From: CALVUP01 sp964422195
Lineage (GTDB): Bacteria; Bacillota_I; Bacilli_A; RF39; UBA660
Length of the DNA stretch: 9,718 bases
NCBI GenBank assembly: GCA_964422195.1
Contig: CAYRAF010000038.1
Location: forward strand, 1-9,718
Direction of reading: 5' to 3'
The notes beneath the pieces are model-generated. The model saw only the letters and a list, made by a program, of their open reading frames with translations, searched no databases and was not told the DNA's origin. Each line of letters starts with the position of its first letter. Position 1 is the first letter of the stretch. The position numbers and the translations under genes are program-made. Positions 1 through 6,078 of this stretch are shown here, one piece after another.

Positions 1-192
1 TTAAAAGTGACAGAGTTAAAGAAAGAACATATAGTACAAATACAAGTTTATATGAATTATATTGATAAGAATATAAAAACAATAGAAGAAAACAAAACTG
101 TAGGAATAATTATTTGCAAAAAGCACAACAGATATATTGTAGAATATTGTTCTGATAATAGAATAATTGCTAGGGAATATACTTTAGTTTAA
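1..192 (+). CDS. DUF1016/YhcG-type PDDEXK nuclease, C-terminal fragment (cut by window edge)
   Basis: The frame is open from base 1 to a TAA at 190-192, giving the last 63 or so residues of a protein that begins outside the window. The segment LKVTELKKEH, then VQIQVYMNYIDKNIK, TVGIIICK and VEYC, and the final REYTLV follow the C-terminal half of DUF1016 (YhcG) proteins, which have a PDDEXK endonuclease fold. The first visible Lys probably belongs to the family's catalytic E-x-K motif; the catalytic Asp and Glu would lie upstream and cannot be checked. Family members are accessory genes often found near restriction-modification or mobile loci, but their cellular role is poorly defined. The GTG at 7-9 is an internal Val codon, not a start. 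The gene converges on the leftward oxidoreductase gene, with only 4 bp between the two stop codons. I am confident of the family and cannot say whether the gene is intact. Confidence 0.82.
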   Translation, partial: LKVTELKKEHIVQIQVYMNYIDKNIKTIEENKTVGIIICKKHNRYIVEYCSDNRIIAREYTLV

Positions 193-196
193 AATA

Positions 197-1642
197 TTAA
201 TCATTATCAATTTTAATACTTAAATTACTTGGCCCTTTAATAACATTACCATCTATATCAAACCTAGAACCATGACAAGGACAATCCCAGGTTTTATCAA
301 AATAATTAAAAATTAAGTTGCATTTCATGTGTGGACATAAATTATAAACTTTATGTTCATGTTTTTCTTCATCTATATATATACCATATATAATACCATC
401 TTCTTTTACTATTTTTATATCATTTCTATAAAAATCTTTATTATGTGACAGTTTATTATATAGAAGAGTAGAACCACTACTAAGACTATAAGCTATATCA
501 TTAACTATTCTTTTTATATTGGTATTTCTATTGGGATTGAATAATTCTTGATACTTATTTTCTTTTTCTTCTATTAAATCACTTACTAATTTTGCACAAA
601 TAGTAGAGTTAGTCATTCCCCATGTATTATAACCAGTTAATATATAAATATTAGTGTCTTTTATTCTACCTGCGATAGGAAGAGAATCATTTGTCATAAT
701 ATCATGATTAATCCAAGTATATTCTGGTGGTATATCAAACATCTCTTTCTGTTTTTTTAAATGCTTTTTTACCTCTTTTTCAATATCTTCTTTAGAATTA
801 ATATTATGAGAATTAGTTAAAAAAATAAGTTTATCTTTATAACTTCTACAGGATATTACATCTTTATCTATATTAATCATAGATATATTTTTATTAAGTT
901 TATAATCAAAAGCAGAAACAATACTTTTTTCTAAATATGTTCTAAAGGGAAAAGTAGCCTCTATTTTAAATGGATAATGACAAGCCATAATAATAGTATT
1001 ACAAGTAATTAGTTTATTATTACAAATAACTTTGTATTTATCTTTATCTTTTTTTATGGAAGTTACTATAGAATGATCATAAATACTAATATTAGTATTC
1101 TTATTTAGTTTTTCCTTTAGTTTGGTTATATATTTATAAGGATTAAACATATATGTATCATTTACTTCAATATTTCTATAACATGGTATAGAAATAGTCA
1201 AATCGTTTTTCTCTTCGAATTTTATATTATGATTTTTTAAGAACTTTTTTTCTTTTTTTAATTTTTCTTCTTTGTTGTTAGTAAATATAGTAGAATTAAC
1301 TTTTTCTAAATCACAATCAATGTTTTCTTTATTTATAATTTCTGTAATTAACTTAATTGCATCTTTTTGACTTTGATAATATTTAAAAGCTATTTCATCA
1401 TTATAGATGTTTTTTATTTTTGTATAAGTATCTTGTTGTAAATACGTAATTTTAGCAGTGGAATAACAAGTTGTATTATTATTTGTATTATTTACAAGCA
1501 CTATTTTTTTACTTGTATCTTTCAAAAAATAAAGAACATTAGTACCACTAATACCACCACCAATTATTAAAATATCTGTATTTATATTATTCTTTATTTC
1601 ATCAAAACAAACTTCTTTTTCTATCCATATACTTTTATTCAT
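197..1642 (-). CDS. FAD-dependent oxidoreductase with C-terminal Rieske [2Fe-2S] domain (YhfW-like)
   Basis: This 481-residue protein joins two domains. Residues about 22-390 form a DAO/DadA-type FAD oxidoreductase. Its dinucleotide-binding loop GGGISG is at 28-33, after a hydrophobic beta strand, and a late segment near ILTGYNTWGMTNS fits the family's C-terminal FAD contact. The last 80 or so residues form a Rieske ferredoxin domain with both ligand boxes: C436-P-H438 and C454-P-C-H457. The arrangement matches Bacillus YhfW-type proteins, whose substrate is unknown. The protein is presumably cytosolic, as no signal peptide is seen. The start at 1642 is chosen because a GGTGAT ribosome site lies 3 nt upstream and the family begins with a short leader of the form xxSxW before the FAD loop. 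The frame stays open to 1762, but that adds a hydrophobic stretch without a good ribosome site and overlaps the upstream gene. It lies 67 bp downstream of the YqfQ-like gene on the same strand. Confidence 0.9.
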   Translation of the reverse strand: MNKSIWIEKEVCFDEIKNNINTDILIIGGGISGTNVLYFLKDTSKKIVLVNNTNNNTTCYSTAKITYLQQDTYTKIKNIYNDEIAFKYYQSQKDAIKLITEIINKENIDCDLEKVNSTIFTNNKEEKLKKEKKFLKNHNIKFEEKNDLTISIPCYRNIEVNDTYMFNPYKYITKLKEKLNKNTNISIYDHSIVTSIKKDKDKYKVICNNKLITCNTIIMACHYPFKIEATFPFRTYLEKSIVSAFDYKLNKNISMINIDKDVISCRSYKDKLIFLTNSHNINSKEDIEKEVKKHLKKQKEMFDIPPEYTWINHDIMTNDSLPIAGRIKDTNIYILTGYNTWGMTNSTICAKLVSDLIEEKENKYQELFNPNRNTNIKRIVNDIAYSLSSGSTLLYNKLSHNKDFYRNDIKIVKEDGIIYGIYIDEEKHEHKVYNLCPHMKCNLIFNYFDKTWDCPCHGSRFDIDGNVIKGPSNLSIKIDND

Positions 1643-1645
1643 AAT

Positions 1646-1651
1646 ATCACC
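1646..1651 (-). promoter_or_regulatory. Ribosome binding site setting the oxidoreductase start
   Basis: Read on the minus strand this is GGTGAT, 3 nt before the ATG at 1642-1640. The same GGTGA-type site precedes yqfC, yqzL and the HExxH gene here. It is the main reason to prefer the 481-residue protein over the longer frame from 1762. Confidence 0.7.
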
Positions 1652-1687
1652 ATTATTAATATGTAAGTATTTGTTATATACATACAT

Positions 1688-1711
1688 AAAAAAAAGAATT
1701 GTCTTCTTTTT
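1688..1711 (-). terminator. Weak hairpin with T-run after the YqfQ-like gene (possible attenuator)
   Basis: On the minus strand an inverted repeat AAAAAGAA / TTCTTTTT with loop GACAA is followed by more T residues. It overlaps the stop codon of the YqfQ-like gene. The stem has only one G-C pair, so it may be a weak terminator or only an A/T-run coincidence. If active, it would reduce read-through into the oxidoreductase gene. Confidence 0.3.
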
Positions 1712-1994
1712 AAATATAAAATACAGGTTTATTAGTATAATTATAAGTATTATTATTTTCATTATTAATTTTTGAATTATTATTTATTTTAGTATGGTTA
1801 TCATCACTTTTAACAGCACTTATAATTTTGAACATTGTTTTAGCATTACCAATAATAGGTTTTACTTGATAAACGATTGGTATAGCTTGATTAATAATAT
1901 TTAATGTTTTTTGAGTATTATTTAAAAGTGAAGACCAGTTTATTCTTTTTATTCTATTTCCAAGTCCTCTTGGATAGGTATTTCCTTGAAACAT
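1710..1994 (-). CDS. YqfQ/VrrA-like protein, probable spore-coat-associated
   Basis: This is a 94-residue protein. Its middle part (residues about 20-62), with WSSLLNNTQKTLNIINQAIP, then PIIGNAKTMF and IISAVKS, resembles the conserved core of the YqfQ (VrrA) family: an amphipathic helix with an N-x-Q pattern, a 'P(I/M)V..Y/VKP' turn and a second helix. YqfQ of Bacillus is linked to the spore coat; no enzymatic activity is known. The C-terminal 30 residues are Asn-rich and low in complexity, a region that varies in length in this family. The N-terminus has the short Gly/Pro-rich leader (YPRGLG) also seen in relatives. The start at 1994 has a strong AAAGGAGT ribosome site 6 nt upstream. The gene is divergent from the cotJ genes, which supports a sporulation role. 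The family call rests on pattern resemblance only. Confidence 0.68.
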   Translation of the reverse strand: MFQGNTYPRGLGNRIKRINWSSLLNNTQKTLNIINQAIPIVYQVKPIIGNAKTMFKIISAVKSDDNHTKINNNSKINNENNNTYNYTNKPVFYI

Positions 1995-2000
1995 ATTAAA

Positions 2001-2008
2001 ACTCCTTT
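2001..2008 (-). promoter_or_regulatory. Ribosome binding site of the YqfQ-like gene
   Basis: The minus strand reads AAAGGAGT here, ending 6 nt before the ATG at 1994. It is a near-perfect Shine-Dalgarno sequence and fixes the start. Confidence 0.75.
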
Positions 2009-2015
2009 ACTAGTA

Positions 2016-2024
2016 TAGTATATG
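2016..2024 (-). promoter_or_regulatory. Candidate mother-cell sigma (SigE/SigK-like) -10 element for the YqfQ-like gene
   Basis: The minus strand reads CATATACTA. This fits the Bacillus SigK -10 form CATAnnnTA and 7 of 8 positions of the SigE form CATACAHT. Sixteen bases upstream there is GC rather than the SigK AC, and no good SigE -35 is visible. The predicted transcription start would fall very close to the ribosome site. This is inferred from Bacillus consensus sequences only. Confidence 0.35.
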
Positions 2025-2043
2025 TTATTAATTATTTTTTGCT

Positions 2044-2079
2044 TATAGGTAAATACCCAAACATATATAGGTAAAATAC
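2044..2079 (+). repeat. Direct repeat TATAGGTAAA(A)TAC with two GerE-like boxes
   Basis: TATAGGTAAATAC (2044-2056) recurs with one extra A at 2066-2079. Each copy contains TAGGTAA, which fits the GerE consensus TRGGYNR, at 2046-2052 and 2068-2074. The boxes are 22 bp apart, close to two helical turns. They lie between the divergent coat-type genes and could be a regulator binding site. The repeat is visible directly; its link to GerE is an inference. Confidence 0.5.
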
Positions 2080-2087
2080 ATAGATTA
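2061..2087 (+). promoter_or_regulatory. Candidate SigK-type promoter for the cotJ genes
   Basis: AC at 2061-2062, a 16-bp gap, then CATAGATTA at 2079-2087 match the Bacillus SigK consensus AC-N16-CATAnnnTA exactly. The weakness is geometry: transcription would begin about 2093, inside the ribosome site (2091-2099), leaving almost no leader. The cotJ operon of B. subtilis is SigE-driven, so an earlier promoter further upstream is also possible. Confidence 0.4.
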
Positions 2088-2090
2088 TAT

Positions 2091-2099
2091 GGAAGGAGG
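2091..2099 (+). promoter_or_regulatory. Ribosome binding site deciding the cotJA-cotJB start
   Basis: GGAAGGAGG lies 4 nt before ATG 2104. It follows the alternative in-frame ATG at 2089, so the protein must begin at 2104. Confidence 0.85.
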
Positions 2100-2103
2100 A
2101 ATT

Positions 2104-2598
2104 ATGAATAATTTTAATGAGTTTATGTATCCTAACTTTAATTTTCAAAATGATATGAATGGAATGTATATGTTAGATGAATTTATGAATATGAATCAGG
2201 GTAATATAAATACAAATATGAATAATAATAATATTAAGGATGATTCAAAATTATACAATTCATATGAAGGATATATAAATGGTAATATGTTTAAAGAATT
2301 ATATGATACGTATAAGAACTATCAACCTAGGAGGTTATCAGGTAAAAATGAAAGAGAAAGTAAGTTATTAGAAATAAATGAAGTGGGGTTTGCAATGCAT
2401 GATCTTAATCTATACTTAGATAATTTTCCTAATGATCGAGAAATGTTAAAAAAATTTAATATGTATAGAGAAGAGTATAATAATTTAGTAAATTCTTATG
2501 AAAGTAAATATGGGCCACTTAATGTAATTGGTATGAATGATAGTAATAGATTTAATTGGGTATCTAGTTTTCCATGGGAGGTAGATAATAATGTTTAG
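2104..2598 (+). CDS. Fused spore coat protein CotJA-CotJB
   Basis: This 164-residue protein appears to combine two proteins that are separate in Bacillus. Residues 1-45 are Asn/Met-rich. Residues about 53-75 (YEGYINGNMFKELYDTYKNY) carry the CotJA-type core, a '(R/N)G(N/T)xFxxLYxPY' pattern. Residues about 86-160 are CotJB-like, with FAMHDLNLYLDNFPND, YESKYGPL at 132-139, and a C-terminal tryptophan region with W152 and FPWE. CotJB is normally about 87 residues and stands alone. There is no stop or frameshift between the parts, so the fusion looks genuine. In Bacillus, CotJA and CotJC depend on each other for assembly into the inner coat, and CotJB is encoded between them. The gene overlaps the cotJC start by 8 nt, which suggests translational coupling. 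The CotJB half is clear and the CotJA half is probable. Confidence 0.85.
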   Translation: MNNFNEFMYPNFNFQNDMNGMYMLDEFMNMNQGNINTNMNNNNIKDDSKLYNSYEGYINGNMFKELYDTYKNYQPRRLSGKNERESKLLEINEVGFAMHDLNLYLDNFPNDREMLKKFNMYREEYNNLVNSYESKYGPLNVIGMNDSNRFNWVSSFPWEVDNNV

Positions 2599-3151
2599 TT
2601 ATCAAAAGAAATTGCAATATCCAATTAATATTAAAAATAAAAATATTAAAATGGCTAAAATATTAGTTACTCAATATGGTGGTTCTAATGGTGAACTAGC
2701 AGCAGCTCTTCGTTACCTAAATCAAAGATATACAATGCCTGATGATAGAGGTAAAGCTTTACTTACAGACATTGGTACTGAAGAACTTGCTCATGTAGAG
2801 ATGATATCCACAATGATATATCAGTTATTAAAAGATGCGACTGTTGAAGAAATTAAAGCAGCAGGCTTGGACCCTCATTATGCTGAACATAAAAATGCCT
2901 TATATCCAACAGATTCTAATGGAGTACCATTTACAGTAGCATATTTTGCAACTACTGGTGATCCACTTGCGGATTTATCTGAAGATATGGCTGCAGAAGA
3001 GAAAGCACGAGCAGTTTATGAAAACTTAATTGATTTAGCAGGAGACGATGATACAATAATTGGACCTCTATTGTGGTTAAGACAAAGAGAAATAGTTCAT
3101 TTTCAAAGATTTAAAGAATTATATGATATTTATAAACGTGAATTGAATTAA
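2591..3151 (+). CDS. cotJC: Spore coat protein CotJC, manganese-catalase family
   Basis: The 186 residues align along their whole length with CotJC (about 189 residues): start xxYxKKLQYP, then QYGGSNGELAAALRYLNQRY, LLTDIGTEELAH, AAGLDPHY, GVPFTVAY, GDPLADL, AAEEKAR and REIVHFQRF. The dimanganese-site residues of manganese catalases appear conserved: E35, E65, H68, E136/E137 and H170. The protein lacks the long C-terminal tail of full manganese catalases, as CotJC usually does. It is a coat component made in the mother cell; peroxide removal is plausible but not proven by the sequence. GAGG at 2578-2581, within the end of cotJB, is its ribosome site, and the ATG overlaps the upstream stop by 8 nt. 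It ends in a terminator hairpin directly after the stop codon. Confidence 0.95.
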   Translation: MFSYQKKLQYPINIKNKNIKMAKILVTQYGGSNGELAAALRYLNQRYTMPDDRGKALLTDIGTEELAHVEMISTMIYQLLKDATVEEIKAAGLDPHYAEHKNALYPTDSNGVPFTVAYFATTGDPLADLSEDMAAEEKARAVYENLIDLAGDDDTIIGPLLWLRQREIVHFQRFKELYDIYKRELN

Positions 3152-3180
3152 AAAAGGGATAGTTAACTATTCTTTTTTTT
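3151..3180 (+). terminator. Intrinsic terminator of the cotJ operon
   Basis: The stem AAGGGATAG / CTATTCTT (G-C and G-T pairs included) has a TTAA loop and is followed by a run of T. It starts at the cotJC stop codon. The central ATAGTTAACTAT is a perfect palindrome, so a hairpin could form from either strand. Confidence 0.8.
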
Positions 3181-3252
3181 ATAAAAAAAATAAAAATTAT
3201 ATTGAATTTTAGTAAAAATTGGAGTAAAATAAACAAATGTGAGGGAAAATTG

Positions 3253-3281
3253 TTGAAAAATAAGGTTTTTAGTGGTACAAT
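3253..3281 (+). promoter_or_regulatory. SigA-type promoter of rpsU-yqeY
   Basis: TTGAAA (3253-3258), a 17-bp spacer and TACAAT (3276-3281) give one mismatch to each consensus box with ideal spacing. It lies 32 bp before the rpsU start. The AT-rich stretch 3181-3252 upstream could serve as an UP element; nothing else is seen in it. Confidence 0.82.
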
Positions 3282-3298
3282 TTTCATAAGAAAAAGCG

Positions 3299-3307
3299 AA
3301 GGGAGGG
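3299..3307 (+). promoter_or_regulatory. Ribosome binding site supporting the rpsU TTG start
   Basis: AAGGGAGGG lies 6 nt before TTG 3314. There is no nearby ATG that gives the expected bS21 N-terminus, so this strong site supports TTG initiation. Confidence 0.75.
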
Positions 3308-3313
3308 ATTATC

Positions 3314-3514
3314 TTGGGTACAACAGCAGTAGTAAAAAATGGTAATGTAGATGCAGCTTTAAGAGTATTAAAACAAAAAAACGCTAAAGATGGTTCAACC
3401 AGAAAAATTCGCGATAGACAAGAAGGCTACATGAAAAAAGGTGTTAGAGATAGATTAGAAAAGAAAGAAAACACTAGAAATTGTAGAAAAAGAAATCGTA
3501 ATAGAGATAGATAA
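3314..3514 (+). CDS. rpsU: 30S ribosomal protein bS21
   Basis: This short, very basic protein (66 residues; the family is usually 57-70) matches bS21. It has an N-terminal VVKNGNVDAALRVLKQKNAKDGSTRKIRDRQ, equivalent to the family's 'V..NE.ldeALrRFKr..sk.G...e.rkRe', then Y-x-K and a lysine/arginine-rich tail. bS21 sits on the small-subunit platform near the anti-Shine-Dalgarno region and aids initiation. Translation starts at a TTG codon with a strong ribosome site, directly behind a SigA promoter. The gene precedes yqeY, an order conserved in Bacilli. The C-terminal tail is somewhat longer and more arginine-rich than in B. subtilis. Confidence 0.92.
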   Translation: MGTTAVVKNGNVDAALRVLKQKNAKDGSTRKIRDRQEGYMKKGVRDRLEKKENTRNCRKRNRNRDR

Positions 3515-3544
3515 TTCTGTACTTTGTATGGAATTTTTTAATAG

Positions 3545-3553
3545 AAAGGGTGA
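3545..3553 (+). promoter_or_regulatory. Ribosome binding site deciding the yqeY start
   Basis: AAAGGGTGA lies 4 nt before ATG 3558. The in-frame ATG at 3528 has no comparable site and adds ten residues absent from the family. Confidence 0.7.
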
Positions 3554-3557
3554 TTTG

Positions 3558-4007
3558 ATGAGCTTATTAGAAAAATTTAATAATGATATGATTAAAGCTA
3601 TGAAGGAAAAAGATAAAGAAAGACTTACAACTCTTAGAATGGTTAAAGGCGCTATTCAACTAGAAAAAAAGAATCAAAGGGATGAAATAACAGAAGATAT
3701 GTTAATAGATGCAGTAAATAAACAAATAAAATTAAGAAAAGATTCAGTAAGTGAATTTGAAAAAGCTGGTCGTAATGATTTAGCGGAACCTACAAAAAAA
3801 GAGATAAAAATATTACAAGATTATTTACCCGAACAATTAAGTGAAGAAGAAGTAAACAAAATAATTGATGATGTATTTAATAAAGTTAATCCAACATCTG
3901 CTAAAGAGATGGGAATTATTATGAAAGAAATAACTCCTCTTGTTAAAGGAAAAGCAGATATGAAGGATATAAGTACTAAAATTAGAGAAAGACTTGCTAA
4001 TTTATAA
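3558..4007 (+). CDS. yqeY: YqeY/GatB-like domain protein
   Basis: The 149 residues match the length and sequence of YqeY (about 147-150): MSLLEKFNNDMIKAMKEKDKER at the start, then LRMVKGAIQ, LRKDSVSEFEKAGR, E-x-x-ILQDYLPEQLSEEE, AKEMGIIMKE and VKGKADMKDI. The fold is the tRNA-binding tail domain shared with GatB of the Asp/Glu-tRNA amidotransferase. A tRNA-related role is suspected but unproven. The gene lies 43 bp behind rpsU under the same promoter and ends in its own terminator, forming a compact two-gene unit. Confidence 0.93.
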   Translation: MSLLEKFNNDMIKAMKEKDKERLTTLRMVKGAIQLEKKNQRDEITEDMLIDAVNKQIKLRKDSVSEFEKAGRNDLAEPTKKEIKILQDYLPEQLSEEEVNKIIDDVFNKVNPTSAKEMGIIMKEITPLVKGKADMKDISTKIRERLANL

Positions 4008-4028
4008 GACTAGAAATAGTCTTTTTTT
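4006..4028 (+). terminator. Intrinsic terminator of rpsU-yqeY
   Basis: A perfect seven-pair stem, AAGACTA / TAGTCTT, closed by a GAAA loop (GNRA type) is followed by further T residues. It overlaps the last two bases of the yqeY stop codon. It separates the housekeeping rpsU-yqeY unit from the sporulation genes downstream. Confidence 0.85.
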
Positions 4029-4036
4029 CATATAAT
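4029..4036 (+). promoter_or_regulatory. Weak SigE-like -10 element before yqfC
   Basis: CATATAAT matches 7 of 8 positions of the Bacillus SigE -10 form CATACAHT and also contains a SigA-like TATAAT. No fitting -35 box is visible for either sigma factor. The B. subtilis yqfC gene is SigE-dependent, which makes the site plausible but not shown. Confidence 0.25.
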
Positions 4037-4052
4037 TTTTTAGGTGAATAAT

Positions 4053-4292
4053 ATGCTAAATAAAATAAAAAATTATATTAATGATACAAATTTTAAAATT
4101 ACTATTTTCAACAATTATATAAATATTAATAATTATGAAGAAATAATAGTTTTGGAGGAAGAATGCATTACCATTAGGTTAATTTCTAAGTTAGTTACAA
4201 TTAAAGGGAATAATCTTTTTATAAAAAAATTATTGGATAAAGAGATATTAATAAAGGGATTTATAAAAGAGGTTATATTTAATGAAATATAG
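4053..4292 (+). CDS. yqfC: Sporulation protein YqfC (YabP/YqfC family)
   Basis: This 79-residue protein shows the single-domain pattern of YabP/YqfC proteins: I-x-I-x-(N/G)YEEII near residue 30, an ITIRLISKLVTIKGNNLFIKKL block, and the end EILIKGFIKEVIF. Bacillus YqfC is slightly longer (about 93 residues) and is made in the mother cell during sporulation; its function is not known in detail. The start at 4053 is chosen for the AGGTGA site 5 nt upstream (4042-4047). A GTG at 4044 lies inside that site. The gene overlaps yqfD by 11 nt, the usual partnership, which adds confidence. Confidence 0.85.
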   Translation: MLNKIKNYINDTNFKITIFNNYININNYEEIIVLEEECITIRLISKLVTIKGNNLFIKKLLDKEILIKGFIKEVIFNEI

Positions 4293-5463
4293 TTATTATA
4301 GAATAAAGATAATTGGTAAAAGCCCTAAAATATTTTTAAAAAGAATTATAAAGATGAATATTCATATTATTAATATTTCTTATATAAATAATGATGTTTA
4401 TATTGATATTGATCATGATAATTATCAAAAATTATTAAAATTAAAAACAAGTTATAAATATAAAATAATCAAAAGATTTGGGATTAGTAATATAGTTTTT
4501 TTATTAAATAAGTATCAATTTTTTTATCTTACTGTTTTATTTTCAATTCTTATTATTTATATACTTTCTAATATTATTTTTGAGGTTGATGTTATAAATA
4601 ATGATGAGAAAATAAAAAGATTAGTTTATGAAGAATTAAATAATTATAAGGTTTCTAAATTTCATTTGGTTAAATCATATAATAAGCAAGAAAAAATTGC
4701 TAAAAAAATAATTAATAATAACAGAGATAAAATTGAATGGATTGAATTAAAAAGGGATGGAGTTAAATATACAGTAAATGTTGAGGAGAGAAAAAAAGCA
4801 AAAGAAATAGAAAAAAAAGTTAATAGGAATGTAGTTGCAAAAAAACAAGGAATTATTTTAAAGATAGATGCTAAAAGTGGAGAGGTTGTAAAAAAAATTA
4901 ATGATTATGTTAATAAAGGAGATGTAGTAGTAAGTGGTTTAATTAAGAATAAAGATGTTGTTAAAGAAATAGTAAGTGCAGATGCTAAAATATATGCAGA
5001 AGTTTGGTATACTGTTAATGTTAGTTTACCTCTTAAATATAAAGAGGTGTATCATACAAATAAAAACAGACATGTATTAAGATTTAAGTTTTTAAATAGT
5101 AATATTGCTTTTTTTAATAATTATAAAGATTATGATGATAGTGAATTATTTATGGTTTCTAATAATGTATTTCCTATATCTTTTGGATTAGTTAATAGAA
5201 AAAAAGTACGTATTAAAAAATATAATTTAAATAAAGAAAATGCTACAAAAATAGCAATTAAAAAAGCTGATAATAAAATAAACAAAAAATTAAAAGAAGA
5301 AGAGTATATTATTTCTAAAAAGGTTTTGAAAAATACTATAAATAATAGTACAATAGATATAGAAGTATTTTATAAAGTTTATGAAAATATAACAGGTTAT
5401 CAAGAAATAAAGGAAACAAAAGACGAAATAAATAAAAAATTAGAGGAAGAGGTGAAACCGTGA
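4282..5463 (+). CDS. yqfD: Sporulation protein YqfD
   Basis: The 393 residues match the length of YqfD (about 395). The order is the expected one: an N-terminal cytoplasmic domain (1-75), one membrane helix at about 79-100 (FFYLTVLFSILIIYILSNII), and a large C-terminal extracytoplasmic domain. That domain contains WIELKRDGVKYTVNVEER, the VVAKKQGIILKIDAKSGEVV block with a later YVNKGDVVVSG, and the lysine-rich end. YqfD is a mother-cell sporulation membrane protein of the IV-stage type; its partner is probably YqfC. The start lies inside yqfC. The TGA stop overlaps the GTG of the next gene (GTGA), suggesting translational coupling. The second half is low in complexity (K, N, I), as expected at this base composition. 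Confidence 0.93.
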   Translation: MKYSYYRIKIIGKSPKIFLKRIIKMNIHIINISYINNDVYIDIDHDNYQKLLKLKTSYKYKIIKRFGISNIVFLLNKYQFFYLTVLFSILIIYILSNIIFEVDVINNDEKIKRLVYEELNNYKVSKFHLVKSYNKQEKIAKKIINNNRDKIEWIELKRDGVKYTVNVEERKKAKEIEKKVNRNVVAKKQGIILKIDAKSGEVVKKINDYVNKGDVVVSGLIKNKDVVKEIVSADAKIYAEVWYTVNVSLPLKYKEVYHTNKNRHVLRFKFLNSNIAFFNNYKDYDDSELFMVSNNVFPISFGLVNRKKVRIKKYNLNKENATKIAIKKADNKINKKLKEEEYIISKKVLKNTINNSTIDIEVFYKVYENITGYQEIKETKDEINKKLEEEVKP

Positions 5464-6068
5464 TTGATCCACTACATAATACAATTCAGGGAGTAATGCA
5501 AACAACATGGCCTATGTTATTTATATCTGTAATAATAATGGTATCAATACGTATAACTTATTTAGTTAAAAATCATAAAGAATTTATTTTATATAAAGAA
5601 TTATTAATGTTAATCTTTATGATTTATATATTATGTTTATTCAAAATAGTAACATTTCAGGATGTCAGTGATTTTTCTCATAATAATTTTATTCCTTTTA
5701 AGGAGATTACTAGATATGATATAGGTAGTAGATTATTTTATAAAAATGTTTTTGGTAATATATTAATGTTTATTCCTTTTGGATTACTTACTAGTATTTA
5801 TTTAAAACCAAATAAGTTTTATTTACCATTTTGTTTAACTTTTTTAGCATCTTTAGCTATAGAATTTACACAAATGATTATTGGTAGAAGTTTTGATATA
5901 GATGATATTTTTCTTAATATAATTGGGGGTATTATAGGATATTTAATCTATAAGATATTAGATAAAATTGCTGATTTATTGCCTAAAGTGTTTAGAAAAA
6001 ATTGGTTTTTAAATATTTTAATGGTTTTATTATTAGTAGGATTATTTTGTTATTTATTTTTAATATAG
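5460..6068 (+). CDS. VanZ-family membrane protein
   Basis: This 202-residue integral membrane protein has about five or six helices (near 18-35, 46-66, 97-115, 121-141, 148-170 and 182-202). The VanZ signature motifs are all present: NFIPF at 76-80, GNILMFIPFG at 99-108, E135-x-x-Q138, and RSFDIDD at 143-149 followed by N153-x-x-GG. VanZ-like proteins are named for a teicoplanin-resistance accessory gene; most chromosomal members have no known role. Here it starts with GTG 5460 overlapping the yqfD stop, and its own stop overlaps the ybeY ribosome site, so it is embedded in the operon. It sits where phoH and yqfF lie in B. subtilis. A link to the envelope or sporulation is possible but only inferred from position. 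Confidence 0.9.
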   Translation: MIDPLHNTIQGVMQTTWPMLFISVIIMVSIRITYLVKNHKEFILYKELLMLIFMIYILCLFKIVTFQDVSDFSHNNFIPFKEITRYDIGSRLFYKNVFGNILMFIPFGLLTSIYLKPNKFYLPFCLTFLASLAIEFTQMIIGRSFDIDDIFLNIIGGIIGYLIYKILDKIADLLPKVFRKNWFLNILMVLLLVGLFCYLFLI

Positions 6069-6078
6069 GAGAATAGGT

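Noticed and set aside
1643..1762. Forty-residue hydrophobic N-terminal extension of the oxidoreductase that would act as a membrane anchor
   Set aside because: It lacks a good ribosome site, overlaps the YqfQ-like gene by 53 nt, and the start at 1642 has GGTGAT at the right distance and fits the family N-terminus.
2016..2090. Phage or transposon attachment site suggested by the short direct repeats
   Set aside because: The repeats are 22 bp apart with no integrase, transposase or tRNA gene nearby; a regulator binding site is the simpler reading.
2089..2103. ATG at 2089 as the cotJA-cotJB start
   Set aside because: It lies before and across the strong ribosome site GGAAGGAGG, which points to ATG 2104.
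3528..3557. ATG at 3528 as the yqeY start
   Set aside because: YqeY proteins begin with MSLLE-type sequence, found at 3558 behind AAAGGGTGA; the extra ten residues have no counterpart.
4044..4052. GTG at 4044 as the yqfC start
   Set aside because: This GTG is part of the AGGTGA ribosome site that serves ATG 4053.
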